Shown in pieces: positions 1 to 11,850 of a DNA stretch of 64,000 nucleotides. Every line of letters starts with the position of its first letter. Position 1 is the first letter of the stretch. Below the pieces are notes generated by a model, which had not been told where the DNA came from, ran no database searches, and saw nothing but the letters and a program-made list of their open reading frames with translations. A program made the position numbers and the translations under genes. This DNA comes from Neoarius graeffei (taxonomy: Eukaryota; Chordata; Actinopteri; Siluriformes; Ariidae): positions 30,555,198 through 30,619,197 of the forward strand of contig NC_083577.1 of NCBI RefSeq assembly GCF_027579695.1. Reading direction: 5' to 3'.

Positions 1-1499
1 CGTTCAATATCATGCTAGCTGAATGGAATATATCTGATATACCACTCAACACCAGCCAATGATATTTAAATACATCACTCAGATCCATGATGTAGTTCGT
101 ATGAAACATGCAAGTTTTTCAACATGAGAAGAGAAAATTCACATCTTTGAGGTTTTTTATTATATAGACACATTCACAAACAACAAGTACCCAAATTTAT
201 CAAAACAATTAATCGATTTCCTCACAAGTCACATATAGAGATTTATGTCACGGTTTTGGTTCTCCATATCCTGGATGAAGCACGTATGAAAAATATGAGT
301 GGCGTATTTCCCAGTAAAACACTCGTGTCTATATAATATATAGTATTATTTATTCAACTTAAATTCTGGGGAAAAATATTTCAGGATTTTTTTTTTTCAA
401 AATGGCCAGATGGGAAGAGTTGGACCAGTTCATCATGTTTCAGGTTGATTCTTGTGATTAACAATATATTTTTTTTATGTGGGCATGTTCCTCCATCAGG
501 CCCATTTCAAGCTATTTGGGGTCCCAAGGCAAAGGTGGATCTGGGGCCCATAATTATCCCCCCCTCGACGAAAGGCCTTATGGCCGCCTACCCACTGAAG
601 ACTTAATAAATAAACATCACACATATTGTAATCATTCTTATGATTTTTACTTAATAAATGAACTCTTTACATTATTATAAATAATTATCAAACCTTATCT
701 TATCTTAAGCTTACAGGTATGGCGGTCACATGGCAAATAAAAGCATTATGCACTCTCCAGGTTGTTTGTGGCTGAATTAGTCACAGCTGATGCTGACATA
801 GAGGAGAGTACTATTCATACTTTGCAACGTGACATCACAAGGAGGGCTGGAGGGCAAGAACGGCATCAAAGCAGCAGGTCTACATTAGTTTAGGCATGAT
901 TTCTCATCCCTTTTTCACTGAAAACGTGATGATATACATAAAAGTAATGGACTGCAAATAATATTTGGCTCTCCTACCTTACATTCTGGGGTAACAAAGA
1001 CTGTGCAGATCCGGACAAAACTGAGTTTAAGTCCCACTGAAAGAAGTACCGTTTTCTCGCTTATCATGTCCAAAATCTGACTTGACCTGCGGCGATATTA
1101 CACCAATATGCCCCATTCCCAACGTTATAGTCCCAAACTAACTCTGACCATGACATTTTGATAAACACAATAAGTTAATCTGGGAGAAGTTGACAGTCTT
1201 TCACCTATTTGTGTGGCACATATTAGAATTTTTAGCCAATCCTTGCAAGTTTGTAAGCCTGTTGTGCATTACAACGTTTACATTACTGTTATAAACACTG
1301 TCTACAAGATAACTACCATTAACGTAAGCTAGCTACCAAATTTGCTTGTCGACCCGCTTGGTATTAATGAGTGTGTACATTCTCACTTACCAGTGTCTTG
1401 TTTTTTTCTGTCTTCCTCGTCCCTTTTCTTCTTTCTCTTCTGGCTCCCTGGGGGGTAATTTCGCTTCATATTTGACTTTGGTTTTTTTTTTTTGCCATG
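1..1499. other. Unassigned AT-rich DNA
   Basis: No gene with supportable homology is seen here. A G/C-rich patch near 500-600 and another near 1860-2050 (with GGGCCCTAGGCAATTGCC at about 1998-2015) resemble terminal parts of a decayed DNA transposon, but no matching ends could be paired. A weak coding-like stretch around 760-890 was not identified. Confidence 0.3.
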
Positions 1500-1512
1500 G
1501 AGCTCTGCAACC

Positions 1513-1762
1513 TTTCCTCCGGGTGCTCCGGTTTCCCCCACAGTCCAAAGACATGCAGGTTAGGTTAACTGGTGACTCTAAATTGACTGTAGGTGTGAAT
1601 GTGAGTGTGAATGGTTGTCTGTGTCTATGTGTCAGCCCTGTGATGACCTGGCGACTTGTCCAGGGTGTACCCCGCCTCTCGCCCGTAGTCAGCTGGGATA
1701 GGCTCCAGCTTGCCTGCGACCCTGTAGAAGGATAAAGCGGCTAGAGATAATGAGATGAGAAT
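1513..1762 (+). mobile_element. V-SINE (DANA/Mermaid type), 5'-truncated
   Basis: The stretch matches the central and 3' parts of the SINE found complete at 12807 and 40805: conserved core with CTCCGGTTTCCCCCACAG, then the body ending in GATAAAGCGGCTAGAGATAATGAG-type sequence and a GATGA tail. The tRNA-like head is missing. A 13-base direct repeat GAGCTCTGCAACC lies at 1500-1512 and 1763-1775, so it inserted by target-primed reverse transcription and was truncated on arrival. Any open reading frame through it is incidental. Confidence 0.85.
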
Positions 1763-2609
1763 GAGCTCTGCAACCACTTGACTGGACGGAGATGGGCATT
1801 GAGGGGTTGACAACAGACTGTCATTGCACTTTTCGGCCAAAGCATGTAGGGAGGCGCTGTTGTGCATTAGGGGGCCCCCCTTGGAACTAGGGTATTTCAA
1901 CAAGTGTCATTAGGCGCTGCGCTGCCGCGCTCAAAAAGTTGTCATTGCTATTGAATACATAACCAGTCGTTCGGCAGCGGGGGCCCTTCGAGGGCTGGGG
2001 CCCTAGGCAATTGCCAAGTCTGCCTACCTTGTTGCAACGGGTCTGCCCTCCATGAGGATGAAGCTCATTTCATTCCTTCTTGAGAATGGAACTGTTTTGT
2101 CGAGTCAGGTTTTGGGTAAAATGACATCTTTCTATCGCTGTACCAGCATTGTGTGTTCATACAGTTCATGTTGCTGTATAGAGCTGAAGATGTCTCATTC
2201 TTAGAAGTGAGGATCATTAGTCAGTATTTATACTGTGAGAAAGTAAAACTTCTTTCCATCATCAGAAACGTCACATTTCAGTGGTGTAAAAATGTAAATC
2301 ATATCCACTGATGTTTGTTTTACAGAACTACAAGGACACAGTGAAAAGGTGAGTGATGTGCTTCCTGTCTCTCTCATTCTCTGTGTTTCTGAATCCAAAC
2401 CCACAGCAACACTGACTCCTGAATGTTTTTGCAGAGCCCAGAGCACACTGCAGCATCCAGAGGAGCTTTCAGGAGCACTGATCCATGTGGCAAAACATCT
2501 GGCCAACCTGCAGTTCAGTGTCTGGGAGAAGATGCAGTACACTGTCCAATACAGTAAAACACCTAACTCTTTGTGTGTCTGTGTGTTGAACATGAATATA
2601 TATTTTTTT

Positions 2610-2968
2610 ACCCTGCCCAAATGTAGTTTGGTGGGGGATACAGAAACGGGTTCCGTCTGTCCGGCCACGTTTTCATTTCCGGGCCATATCTTTAAAACTA
2701 CTGAAGATATCTTCATGATACTTTGTATAAATATCAAGCAACATGTGAACTGGTGCCTTTTGCCATTTTGGTTTTTTTTTTGAAAAAGAGTATTTTTCAA
2801 ATGTTTACATCAAAAATTGATTTTGATTTAGTTTCTCAGAGCAATATTCCTTTCTGGAGCATATATCCAAAACTATTCATGATACGGATTTGAAACTTGG
2901 TATACATGTTAACAAGGTGATGTCGATGTGCCTTTTGATACTAAGAAATTTGAGAAATTTTAATTTTT
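2610..2968 (+). repeat. Intron block shared by TRIM copies 1 and 2
   Basis: This part of the last TRIM intron (including CTTTAAAACTACTGAAGATATCTTC, in pieces) is repeated at about 41728-42095, and both continue on the far side of their insertions (11071-11290 and 45425-45544). It is either duplicated intron or an older dispersed repeat present in both. It ends at the L1 insertion point. Confidence 0.6.
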
Positions 2969-3146
2969 TTTTTAACTTTTTATTTATGGTATTTTTGTCA
3001 TAATGACAACATTGAGGAAAACAAAGGGGAGAAAAAAAAACTTGAGGTCACAAAGAAAATGCACATCACGGTCAGTACCAGGGGTGTAGTGGTAAAAAAA
3101 GAGGTGGGTAAACTATAAATTTTGGGATCGGGGGACCACGACGTTG

Positions 3147-3225
3147 TAAGGGCCAATTCATAGTTGACGCAAGCATGACGCAAGGATGCTACGATGCGTA
3201 TTGTATGAAACAACTTTTCTGACAC
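3147..3225 (+). mobile_element. Harbinger-like end fragment
   Basis: TAA followed by GGGCCAATTCATAGTTGACG resembles the start of the Harbinger-type element at 14476 (TAA then GGGCCAATTTATGCTGAC). The other end could not be found, so the extent is approximate. Confidence 0.4.
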
Positions 3226-3229
3226 ATAG

Positions 3230-3230
<1 letters not shown>

Positions 3231-3295
<65 letters not shown>

Positions 3296-3400
3296 ATGAC
3301 AGTGCATGTGTGTGTGTGTGTGTGTGTGTGAGTATATGACAAAGTGTTTGTGAATGTGCATGTGTGTGTACTTGTGTGTGTGAGTGCATGTATGTATGTG
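3231..3400 (+). repeat. TG microsatellite cluster
   Basis: A (TG)n array at about 3232-3294 is followed by a second at about 3307-3331 and interrupted TG/TATG repeats. His-Thr-rich reading frames on the other strand are artefacts of this repeat. Confidence 0.95.
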
Positions 3401-3701
3401 TGTGACAAGGGTTCCCTGAGGTCTCTACTCTATATCATTCATAAAACAAGATACACAATAAGTATGTTTGAGGTTTATTAAATCTTAATAAAGAGAAATA
3501 TAATGTCAGTGTGAAAGAATGGCAAATTACACATACCAACAGTAGGCCATATGAAATCCATAAGCTGACAGATATATCACAGCAGTAGACCTTGCACTAG
3601 AAGAATGTTAACTTTTGTATGTGTGTGTATGAAAGTGTTTGTGTGTGTGAGTGTGAATGTGCATGTGTGTTTACTTGTGTGCATGTGTGAGTGAGTCCAA
3701 G

Positions 3702-3703
3702 CA

Positions 3704-3768
<65 letters not shown>
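3702..3768 (+). repeat. TG microsatellite
   Basis: An uninterrupted TG dinucleotide array of roughly 33 units, inside the hAT element at 3079-5073. Confidence 0.95.
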
Positions 3769-5089
3769 CACCAAGTAGAGTGGTGTTTATGAAATCTAAA
3801 TAATCAATAAAGAGAGAAAAATAAAGACTGTGTGTAAGAATGGCAAATTACACATACTTTCAGTCCAGATGTGTGGATGGCATCTGATGCTTTCTGATAC
3901 TGTCTCAGTTTCCTCTGCCTCCATTTCGTCTGTCTCTGCATCTTCTCTGTCTGATTCTCCTCCCTCATTTTCTCTTCCTTCTGTTCCGTCTATTTCTGTT
4001 TTTCTTCCCTCATTTTCTCCTCTCTGTTTCTCCCTCAGTTTCCTCTATCAAAGTTTCTCTTAAAGGCCTATCTGATTCTCCATCCATTTGCCTTCTCTCT
4101 TTTCCTCCCTTTTCTCCTCTTGTAGTTGATCCTGTTTCATCCTCTCTTTGCCCTATTTTCCTCCTCTCACTCTCTCCTCCTTCTGTCTCTCCTCCTGCTG
4201 TTTCTCCTGGCCCCGCAACACTGTCTGTCTCTCCACCACTATCTGTAAAATTAAATTAAAACGGCTAAGTACACCAATCATGTGGACAAGTATTTCTGCC
4301 CAATCTGAATGCTATAGCCTTCTTTAAAAAATAAACACACACACCCACACACCGAGAAGGGCGGGGAGGAGTGACTTGCCTAACGTTACTTTAGGCTAAG
4401 TTCTCTATATTATGTCCGTGACATGAAGCTAGCATGCTGTCATCATGACTTCGAGATTAACATGAAATGACAACTATTTGTCTTACAATGCGCTACAAAT
4501 ACTGAATTTATGTTGATATAATAATTACCAAAAACTTTAGACTGCACTAACAACGTCAACGTCATTTGTCTGCCAGAAAGGTAGGCTAATTTGTTGGCAC
4601 AAGTTAACAACCTAACGTTAGTTAGTGGCATGGTTCACAAACCAAAACGATGGGGAGTTTATCCTAAAAACGTGAAGTTCAGGATTCTTTTTGGACTCAC
4701 TGTGTTGAGACATTTTGCCTAATATCCATTTCTTCACACACGTAATCAGTGACTAATGAATCTCGCAGTCTGCTGGCTCCCGCAAGAGGGCGAGCGGTAG
4801 ACAGACAATTACTACGCGTAGGCTACGCAGTGTTGATAAAACCCACAAGAACTTGTGCAGGATCTACTAGGTGTAGGCAATTGAAAAATAACGGAAAAGC
4901 TGTTTTAATATCTGTATAAAACAAGAGACATACGTGCGTAAACTGTATTTAGAGGTGGGTAAACTATGCTTGGACCTGCGTAAACTATATTTAGAGGTTC
5001 ATAAACGCTATTTCCTAAAATCTGGAGGTGGGTAAACGGCGTTTATGTGCGTTTACGCACCACTACATCCCAGGTCAGTACATGACTAA

Positions 5090-8000
5090 TTAACCTATGT
5101 TGTTGGTTCTGTCATTCATGTAAATGGACCATTTCCCCCACCTTCTCTCTCCAATTTCTTTTTGGAGCCGTAGGGAATAGGTCATCTGCTCAAGGAGGTG
5201 TAAATGTTTAACAATGCCAACAAATGTGCCCACAGTAGGAGTGTCTTTCTGAAGCCAATATTTAGTAATTGCCTTCTTCCCTGCAGCCACCAGAATTTTT
5301 AGGAGATACTCATCATCTTTGTCCAATCCCTCAGGAAAATTGCCTAAATAAAAATAAATGAATGTTGCATCCACACTAAAACCCAAAATCTTATCAATGA
5401 CTTCTGTCACCTCCCTCCAGTAAGTCTGGATGGGGAGGCACAACCAAAATATATGGGCATGGTCCACCATGTTTTCTCCACATTCTCTCCAGCATCCCAG
5501 CTGAGTGTCTGTTTCTTTGCCTTTTTGCTTAGGAGTTATAAAGAAGCGAATCAGATTCTTCCAGCAAAAGTCTCTCCACCCCAATGAGTTAGTAGTAGTC
5601 GAATGTGTTTTCCAAGCGTTCATCCATATGTCCTTTGTTATTACAATGTCCAGTTCTTTTTCCCAACATTGCTTCACGTATTCTGTGGAGTCCTTCTTAA
5701 GGGATGTGACAGCACGGTACAGTTTACTTATCAGTCCTTTACTGCTCCTACAGTTGTATGCATCAATTAACAACTGAACAACCTTAGACCATTCTTTCTG
5801 GTCAGAGTCCCTAACCTCTTTACAGAAATAATCAGAGATTTGTAAGTACCTGTAAAAATCCTGTCTCCTCAACCCATAGACCTTACATAAATGTTCAAAA
5901 CTATAGAGTGTTCTGTCTTTAACTTTTGTACATAGAGATGTGATACCATGATAAACCCATTGTTTGTATCTGAAATCATACAGTGATGGCTTATAGTCGG
6001 GGTCATAAGCAGGCCAACTGAGTAGTTTTACCTCCCTCTGGAGCTGATAGCGTTGAACAATTTCAAACCATATCTTCAGTGATAAGTTCACCCAGTCACT
6101 CTCTGTCTGTGGTCTTGCCTTATCCCTGTCAGTACAACCTATTAATGATTGTAATGGGACATCTGTTAAAGATGTCTCTATGTCTTTCCACTTAGCTTTA
6201 TAAGATGGGTTGCATAGACATATAAGTGGCCTTAGCTGAGCTGATATATAATAGTCCTTTAAGGATGGGAGTGCCATGCCCCCCTGCTCCCTTGGTAACT
6301 GGAGTGTGGAAAATTTCACTCTTGGTCTCTTATTATTCCATACAAATAATGAAATGTGCTTATTCCATTCTCTGAATTGTTTTGTAGGAATGTCTATAGG
6401 AAGTGACAAAAAAAGATAAAGTAATCTGGGCATGATGTTCATCTTAACTGATCTAATTCTATCGCCAAAGTCAAGGGGGAGGAGACTCCATCTATTTAGA
6501 TCCTCATATATTTTTTTACTAACATTATTGTAATTAGATTGGAATAACTGAGACAGATCTTTAGTCAAATATACTCCTAAGTATTTGATTTGGGTGGAAT
6601 TCCAGTTGAACGTATATTTTGTTTTAAGTCCCTGTGTGGGAGCAAAATTAAATGGCATAACCTGAGTTTTATTAATGTTAAGAACATAACCTGAATATTT
6701 CCCATATGTTTCCAGCATATCCATTAGAATAGGTAGGCCAGTGGCTGGTTCAGACAATGTGACAAGTACGTCATCGGCATATAGGCTTACTTTGTATTCC
6801 TCTCCTCCAATGGAGATACCTGTCAGTTTTGCCTCCTGTCTTATGGCCTGGGCCAAAGGCTCAATGAACAGGTTGAAGAGACTGGGGCTGGCAGGACAGC
6901 CCTGTCTACATCCTCGTTCCAAGCTAATAGGATCTGAAAGACTGCCATTTACCTTAATTCTAGCTATTGGGGAGGAATAAAGTGCTTGAATACAACTGAT
7001 AAATGTATTCCCAAAGCCATATCTTTTCATTACTGAGTAAAGAAAATTCCATCCCACTGAATCAAAGGCCATCTCTGCATCTAAACTTAAAATAATAGCC
7101 CTTGACTGTGTTTTGTTAATATTTTCAATAATATGGAGGGATCTCCTAATGTTATCTTGTGTTTGTCTATTTCTAATGAATCCGGTTTGGTCCTCATCTA
7201 TTAGATCATGCATTGCAGTTTCCATTCTCTTTGTTAAGATTGTTGCATAGAGCTTATAGTCAGCATTTAACACACTGATCGGTCTATACCCTTTGCAATC
7301 CATCCTGTCCTTCCCTTCCTTAGGGATGACAGATATGAATGCCTCTCTCCAAGATGGCGGAGGAGATCCGTCCTCTAATATGTAATTAAAGCATGTGTCA
7401 AGAAGAGGTACCAAATGTTCTCTCATGGTTTTGTACCATTCTGGGGGAAATCCATCCACACCAGGTGACTTGTTATTATTCAGACTTGAAATGGCATCAT
7501 TTATCTCCTCCCTTGTTATTGATTGAGTTAGTTTTTCATTGATTTGTGTACCAATGTTTGGGAGGTCTAGGGAATTTAGAAACTCAGTTATTGTCTGCGT
7601 ATCTGCCTGGTCCCTATTAGAGTAAAGAGATGTATAGTATTTCTCAAAGGCTTTTTGTATATCATCTAGATTTTTAACAATCTTATTTGAAACAGGGTCT
7701 TTTATCTTATGGATTGTATTTTCAGCCTGTTGCTTTTTTAGTCTCCAGGCTAGCAGCTTTGATGCTTTGGGGCCGGCCTCATAGTATCTTTGTTTCATAA
7801 ATCTGAGTTTTTTCTCCACCTCCTCACTAAGTATTTTGTCTATATCCTGCTTAATGAGTCTTATTTGTTCAATAATTGCATGGTTTCTATTGGTAATATG
7901 AATTTGTTCAAGATTCTTTAATTTTTCTTCCAAGTTTGACAGTTGCATTGTTTTTATCTTTTTTGATAAAGCTGACCAAGCTATTATCTTGCCCCTCAAG

Positions 8001-8878
8001 ACAGCCTTAAACGCATCCCATAGCATACTAGGATGTACAGTCCCATTATCATTTTCCTGAAGCTATAGGTCTAGCTCTATTTTCATCATTGACACAAAAC
8101 TGGCATCATTTAACATACCAGAGTTTAGCCTCCAAAGTGTTTTGCGCCTTTTGCCTTCCAAATGCATTGTTATATGAACTCCCGCATGGTCAGAGAGAAT
8201 CCTCTGGCCTATTTTACATTCTTTAATTCTATGCAGATCCTTCTTATGCATAAACACATAATCTAGTCTTGAGTGGTTTGCATGTCTCCTAGAGTAGAAG
8301 GTGTACCCAGGTTCTAAGCCATGTATTGCTCTCCACACATCATTTAGTCCCAGTTCTCTTAGGGCCTTATTAAGTAGTTTTTCTGTGGGGTTCCTTTTCC
8401 TATTTCTATTAGTGGTATCTAAAGAGGGATTGAGGAGTACATTGAAGTCACCAGCACAAAAAAGCATTCCATATGTCTCTGTTGCAATCAGATCAAACAC
8501 TTTTTTAAAAAATGATGTCTCACTCCCTGGAGGGGCATAGATATTAAATAAAGTCACTTCTCGCTAATCTATTTTGCACTTAACCAGAACAAACCTGCCT
8601 TCTTTATCCCTTATTTCAGAAACAAATTCAAATGGGGTCCAGTTTGAAATTAGTATTCCTACCCCCCTTTTCCTGCCATTTTTGTATGATGAAAAAAAAA
8701 TATTTCTAAAACCCAGCTTTTTAAATTTTTCATGTTCATCTGCAGACATATGGGTTTCCTGCCAAAACACTATATTTACCCTGTCCCTTTTAACCTTGGC
8801 TATCATCTTACTACGTTTTATAGGATTGTTAAGCCCATTTACATTCCATGACAATATATTATAATATTGATAATGCAT
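5090..8878 (-). pseudogene. L1 ORF2: endonuclease plus reverse transcriptase, two stop codons
   Basis: One reading frame from ATG at 8878 to the stop at 5090 (1263 codons) is broken only by two TAG codons, at 8564-8566 and 8063-8065. The N-terminal part is an AP endonuclease: SWNVNGL, the catalytic Glu in FWQETH, YAPPGSE, the GDFN motif, and SDHAGVH near its end. The middle is reverse transcriptase: GYRPISVLNADYK, the GFIRNRQT segment, LDAEMAFDSV, GCRQGCPASP and the active site YADDVLV (about 6765-6783). A Cys/His cluster (CWRECGEN then HIFWLC) lies near the C-terminus. The product would nick and reverse-transcribe at the target. With two nonsense codons this copy should be inactive, but very little else is damaged, which suggests a fairly recent insertion. 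Confidence 0.92.
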
Positions 8879-9294
8879 TCATATTATCATTGATATCCTG
8901 TGATTGTACACTCCAAGACCTCAAACAAGAAAAAGAAAAATGAATAAGGGAACTATAACTATAATACAACCAAATGAACAGGGCTTCCAACAAGAAAGGT
9001 GACCCATCACCTTTAGGAAACGTGAGGGAACTGCCACTAGGTGGAGTCCCTTGGCAAGCTGACGCAAAAACAAAAGTTTTGTGGCAGTCTGTTGACGATG
9101 CATTAGTATCAGCTATTCCAATATGATCAAAAAAGGCGACTATTGAGGTGAGTGGTTCTCATCTTCTGAGGCGTCCTTATCCTTCCTGCGATATTCCTGT
9201 AGTCTCTCTCTCACCTGTTGCTGGAATTCTTCCCCTCTGGAACAAGTCTTGTTAATCACCTCCCAGGGTAGCAGCTTGGCCAGTGTTTCCTCTG

Positions 9295-9996
9295 CACTGT
9301 AAAAAAAAATCTTGTCAAATTTACAGTGAAAAACTGGCAGCTGTGGTTGCCATTTTTTCACCGTAAAAAATACAGTGACAGTGTATATGGCTTTACGGTA
9401 AGGTATATCAACACTTGTAAAAACAACAGTTTGAAAATGTTCAATTTTACAGGTATTCAATGTACAATAATCAATACATAACTGTTAATTTTACGGATAT
9501 TCATTGTACAATAAACAATGATTCAAAATGATGGTTACAAGCAATGATCTACTAAACAGATATATATATTTTTTTACCTTTATTGGATAGGACAGTGCAG
9601 AGACAGGAAATGAGCTGGAGAGGGATCTGGAAATGACCTCAGGTCAGAATCGAACCCGGGTCCCCGGATTCATGGTATGACGCCTTAGTCGACTGAGCCA
9701 CGACGGTGGGCATGTTTTTATTTTTTTAACAGGGCAATGATGTAATTTTAACTATCACATTCTGTTTTAGTATTACAGTTTGTCTGTGTTTAAACTACAA
9801 CAATTTGTAAATTCTACAAAAAAATATGATCAATTCAACATATTCTTACTGTTAAATTAACAGTGGTATTTGGTGAGGAGTTTTACAGTATATTGATGTA
9901 AATTACACACTGCTTCATTGTTTTTGTATTTACAGTTTTTTTATGTCATGATTTTACATAAATTCACTGTTAATTCTACGGACATTTTTTACAGTG
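9295..9996. mobile_element. CACTA-like non-autonomous element in L1 ORF1
   Basis: The ends are CACTGTAAAAAA and TTTTTTACAGTG, 12-base inverted repeats starting CACTG as in the EnSpm/CACTA superfamily, with a possible 2-base TG duplication. The interior has many TTTACAG/CTGTAAA motifs on both strands. There is no transposase. It interrupts the C-terminal part of L1 ORF1 and itself holds a tRNA-derived SINE. Assignment rests on the terminal motif only. Confidence 0.6.
9579..9718 (-). mobile_element. tRNA-derived SINE
   Basis: Read on the minus strand it starts with a tRNA-like A box (GTGGCTCAGTCGACTAAGG) and B box (CCGGGTTCGATTC), followed by a body ending CCTATCCAATAAAGG, typical of a short teleost tRNA SINE. 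A T-rich near-repeat ATTTTTTTA(A)C lies on both sides. It is different from the V-SINE family in this window. Confidence 0.65.
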
Positions 9997-11518
9997 TGTG
10001 AAAGCCTCTGCATTTTTCTCGCATGTGACCTTGCCCACGTTGAGCCCATGTCTTCTCAGATCCTCTGCTGCTTGTGTCGCGTTGTAGTATCTGACCGAGC
10101 CGGTTTGCAGATGAACTCACATTCTGGTCATTGGAGTCTGAAATCATATCCCCTGTTCCTTCAGTGCTTTCTTAATAGGAACATATTCCTTCCTCTTCTT
10201 TTGCACAGCCTCGGCATAGTCATGGTAAAAATAGACTCATTGGTTATTGTGGCTAAGACCTTTCTTCCAAGCTGCGTAGAGGATTCTATCTTTGACAGTG
10301 AATTGGAGGAAGTGAACCACCATTGAGCGTGGCGGAGCGCCAGCGGATGGTTTAGCCGCTAGTGCACGGTGAGCGCGTTCTATCCCAAGGTCACTGCTCC
10401 AGTTAGGATCAATGTCCTCACTGAGTTGCGCCTTGATCATGTTCACCACAAATGCTGTTGCAGAAGTACCCTCTGCGTCCTCTGGTATTCCAGAAATTCA
10501 GATGTTGTTCCGTCTCGCGTGCCCCTCCATCTCAGTCACTTTATCCTGCAACGTTCGCTGGTTTACCAACAACTGAGTTAGCGTATCCTTAACAGCAATA
10601 TCCCACCGCTCCGCATCCGCCATGCTATGTTCAATCTCTCCAACCCGTTCGGTAACATCTTCAATCTGACTTGTCACATCTTGGAGTTTTCTATGTATTT
10701 CGGAAGTGAATTCGTCCATTTGCTTTTTAATATCTTCTCTAAAACACTTACTAAATTCTTGGAGGTCCTTTTTAAGCTCGGTTCTTGCTTCCATTCCTTT
10801 AGCTGCCGCTGCACTCACTGCTTCTCGAATTGTGTCCAGGCTTTCATCCCCGCCATGTGCTCCTCCGTGTTTCTCTCCATCTCCCCGCTTTCCCTCAGTT
10901 TCTCACGCTTTCGTAGTCGTCTTTGCTTTCTTGAGTTTGTCCGCACTCATTCTTGCAAGTGAATTTGAAAACAAATAAATGCATTTTATAATATTGAGTG
11001 GGAAAAACTAAGCTGATACAGGAGCTCAGATTTTACGCTGTCATCTCAACTCTAGCACCACCGGAAGTCCAGAAATTTTAATTTTTCATGTTTCCATGGA
11101 AACAATTTCAGACCTAGTCTTCGGGGTAGGTTTTGTTTCCGGAGCAGAACTTGAAAACTATGAGTGGGATGGTCTTGAAAGTTGGTATATGTGTTGATTA
11201 AGTAATGTATATGTGCCTTTTGATACTAAGAAATGTGAGAGCAATTTTAATTTTTAGCTCACCTGGACCAAAATGTGTGTATGTTTTCAGCACCTGTAAC
11301 TCTGGACCCCAACACTGTTCATCCTGGACTCACTGTATCTCATGATCTGAAAAGTGTGAGACGCAGCAATAATCCAGAGAGATTTGGTGATAAATATCTG
11401 TGTATCCTGGAATCTGAGGGCTTTAACTCAGGGACACACTACTGGGATGTTGAAGTTGGAGACTGCACATGGTGGATTGTGGGTGTGATGACAGAATCTG
11501 CTCAGAGGAAGGGGGCGA

Positions 11519-11850
11519 TCACCTCCAGAAGTGGAATCTGGTGTGTGGGGTATTATGATGGTACTGTAAATATTTCGCAGTTTCTACACCACATCCATTC
11601 ACTCTCCTCTCAGTAGCACAGAAACTCCAGAGGATCAGAGTGAAGCTGGACTGGGACAGAGGAAAACTGTCATTCTCCGACTTGAGTGCTCTGTAAGAGT
11701 GAATCAGATCAGTTAGCATTGATGTTTTATTCCAGCTCATTAATAAAATTCTACAGATTAAAAGATTAGTGTTCTTTGTGCAAGTCTCCCCCCTTTGGGA
11801 AACCCTGAAGCACACACTGATTTTTTTTTTCAAGTGAATCTTCTTCTTCT
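11519..11850 (+). other. 3' flank of TRIM copy 1
   Basis: After the SPRY remnant, the sequence up to about 11838 (poly(A) signal at 11742, GATTAGTGTTCTTTGTG, and CCCTGAAGC) matches the 3' flank of the intact gene at 58190-58305. The similarity stops where the RTE LINE inserts. Confidence 0.75.

Larger units (their letters stand above)
3079..5073. mobile_element. Non-autonomous hAT element in L1 3' UTR
   Basis: The ends are CAGGGGTGTAGTGGT and ACCACTACATCCCAG, near-perfect 15-base inverted repeats, flanked by an exact 8-base duplication GTCAGTAC (3071-3078, 5074-5081), the hAT signature. Motif GGTGGGTAAACTAT recurs close to both ends. Inside are a Harbinger-like start (about 3147), two long TG arrays and a pyrimidine-rich tract (3900-4240). 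No transposase was recognised. It split the 3' UTR of the L1, so it is younger than that insertion. Confidence 0.85.
9140..10950 (-). pseudogene. L1 ORF1 (coiled-coil / RRM RNA-binding protein), broken
   Basis: Pieces of an L1 ORF1 lie upstream of ORF2 on the same strand. ATG at 10950 starts a Lys-rich N-terminus that meets a stop after about 15 codons. A coiled-coil segment follows (about 10818-10500; heptad-like, ending in the ARRNNI motif that opens the RRM). An RRM segment (10449-10237) has IERAHRAL and AGAPPRSMVVHF. The C-terminal part (about 9295-9140) is acidic and Lys-rich. The reading frame is interrupted by stops or frameshifts and by the CACTA-like insertion at 9295-9996. In L1 this protein coats the element RNA and forms the RNP with ORF2p. 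Confidence 0.8.
2969..11070 (-). mobile_element. L1-clade LINE, near full length, with nested insertions
   Basis: A minus-strand non-LTR retrotransposon runs from its 5' end at about 11070 to an A-rich 3' end near 2969. It is flanked by a 16-base duplication AGAAATTTTAATTTTT at 2953-2968 and 11071-11086. Without the hAT element at 3079-5073 and the CACTA-like element at 9295-9996 it is about 5.4 kb, normal for fish L1. It encodes an ORF1 coiled-coil/RRM protein (broken) and an ORF2 with endonuclease and reverse transcriptase. It sits inside the last intron of TRIM copy 1. Confidence 0.9.
2182..11747 (+). pseudogene. TRIM copy 1: truncated RING/B30.2 gene remnant (exons 3-6)
   Basis: Paralogous to the intact gene at 52784. 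What remains is the last ~25 bases of exon 3 (2182-2206, donor GTGAGG), exon 4 (2326-2348, 23 bases), exon 5 (2435-2553, 119 bases) and the PRY-SPRY exon (11291-11712). Exon sizes and splice sites equal those of the intact copy. RING, B-box and most of the coiled coil are absent; sequence upstream of 2182 is unrelated. The last exon lost about seven codons near its start, is frameshifted after the GTVNISQ segment (about 11565), and lacks about 100 bases near its end, so B30.2 cannot form. A poly(A) signal AATAAA remains at 11742. The last intron carries a whole L1 insertion. It is a dead fragment, not a gene. Confidence 0.85.

Noticed and set aside
1346-1735. Reading frames across SINE copies (also near 20605, 40776, 43448, 49957)
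   Set aside because: The same peptides recur wherever the V-SINE is present; they are shadows of the SINE sequence.
2998-3774. Several long His-Thr-rich reading frames on the minus strand
   Set aside because: They are translations of TG microsatellites with no codon or domain support.
5090-8026. A 978-codon ORF as a host gene
   Set aside because: It is the reverse transcriptase part of L1 ORF2; motifs, flanking endonuclease in frame and target duplication show a retrotransposon.
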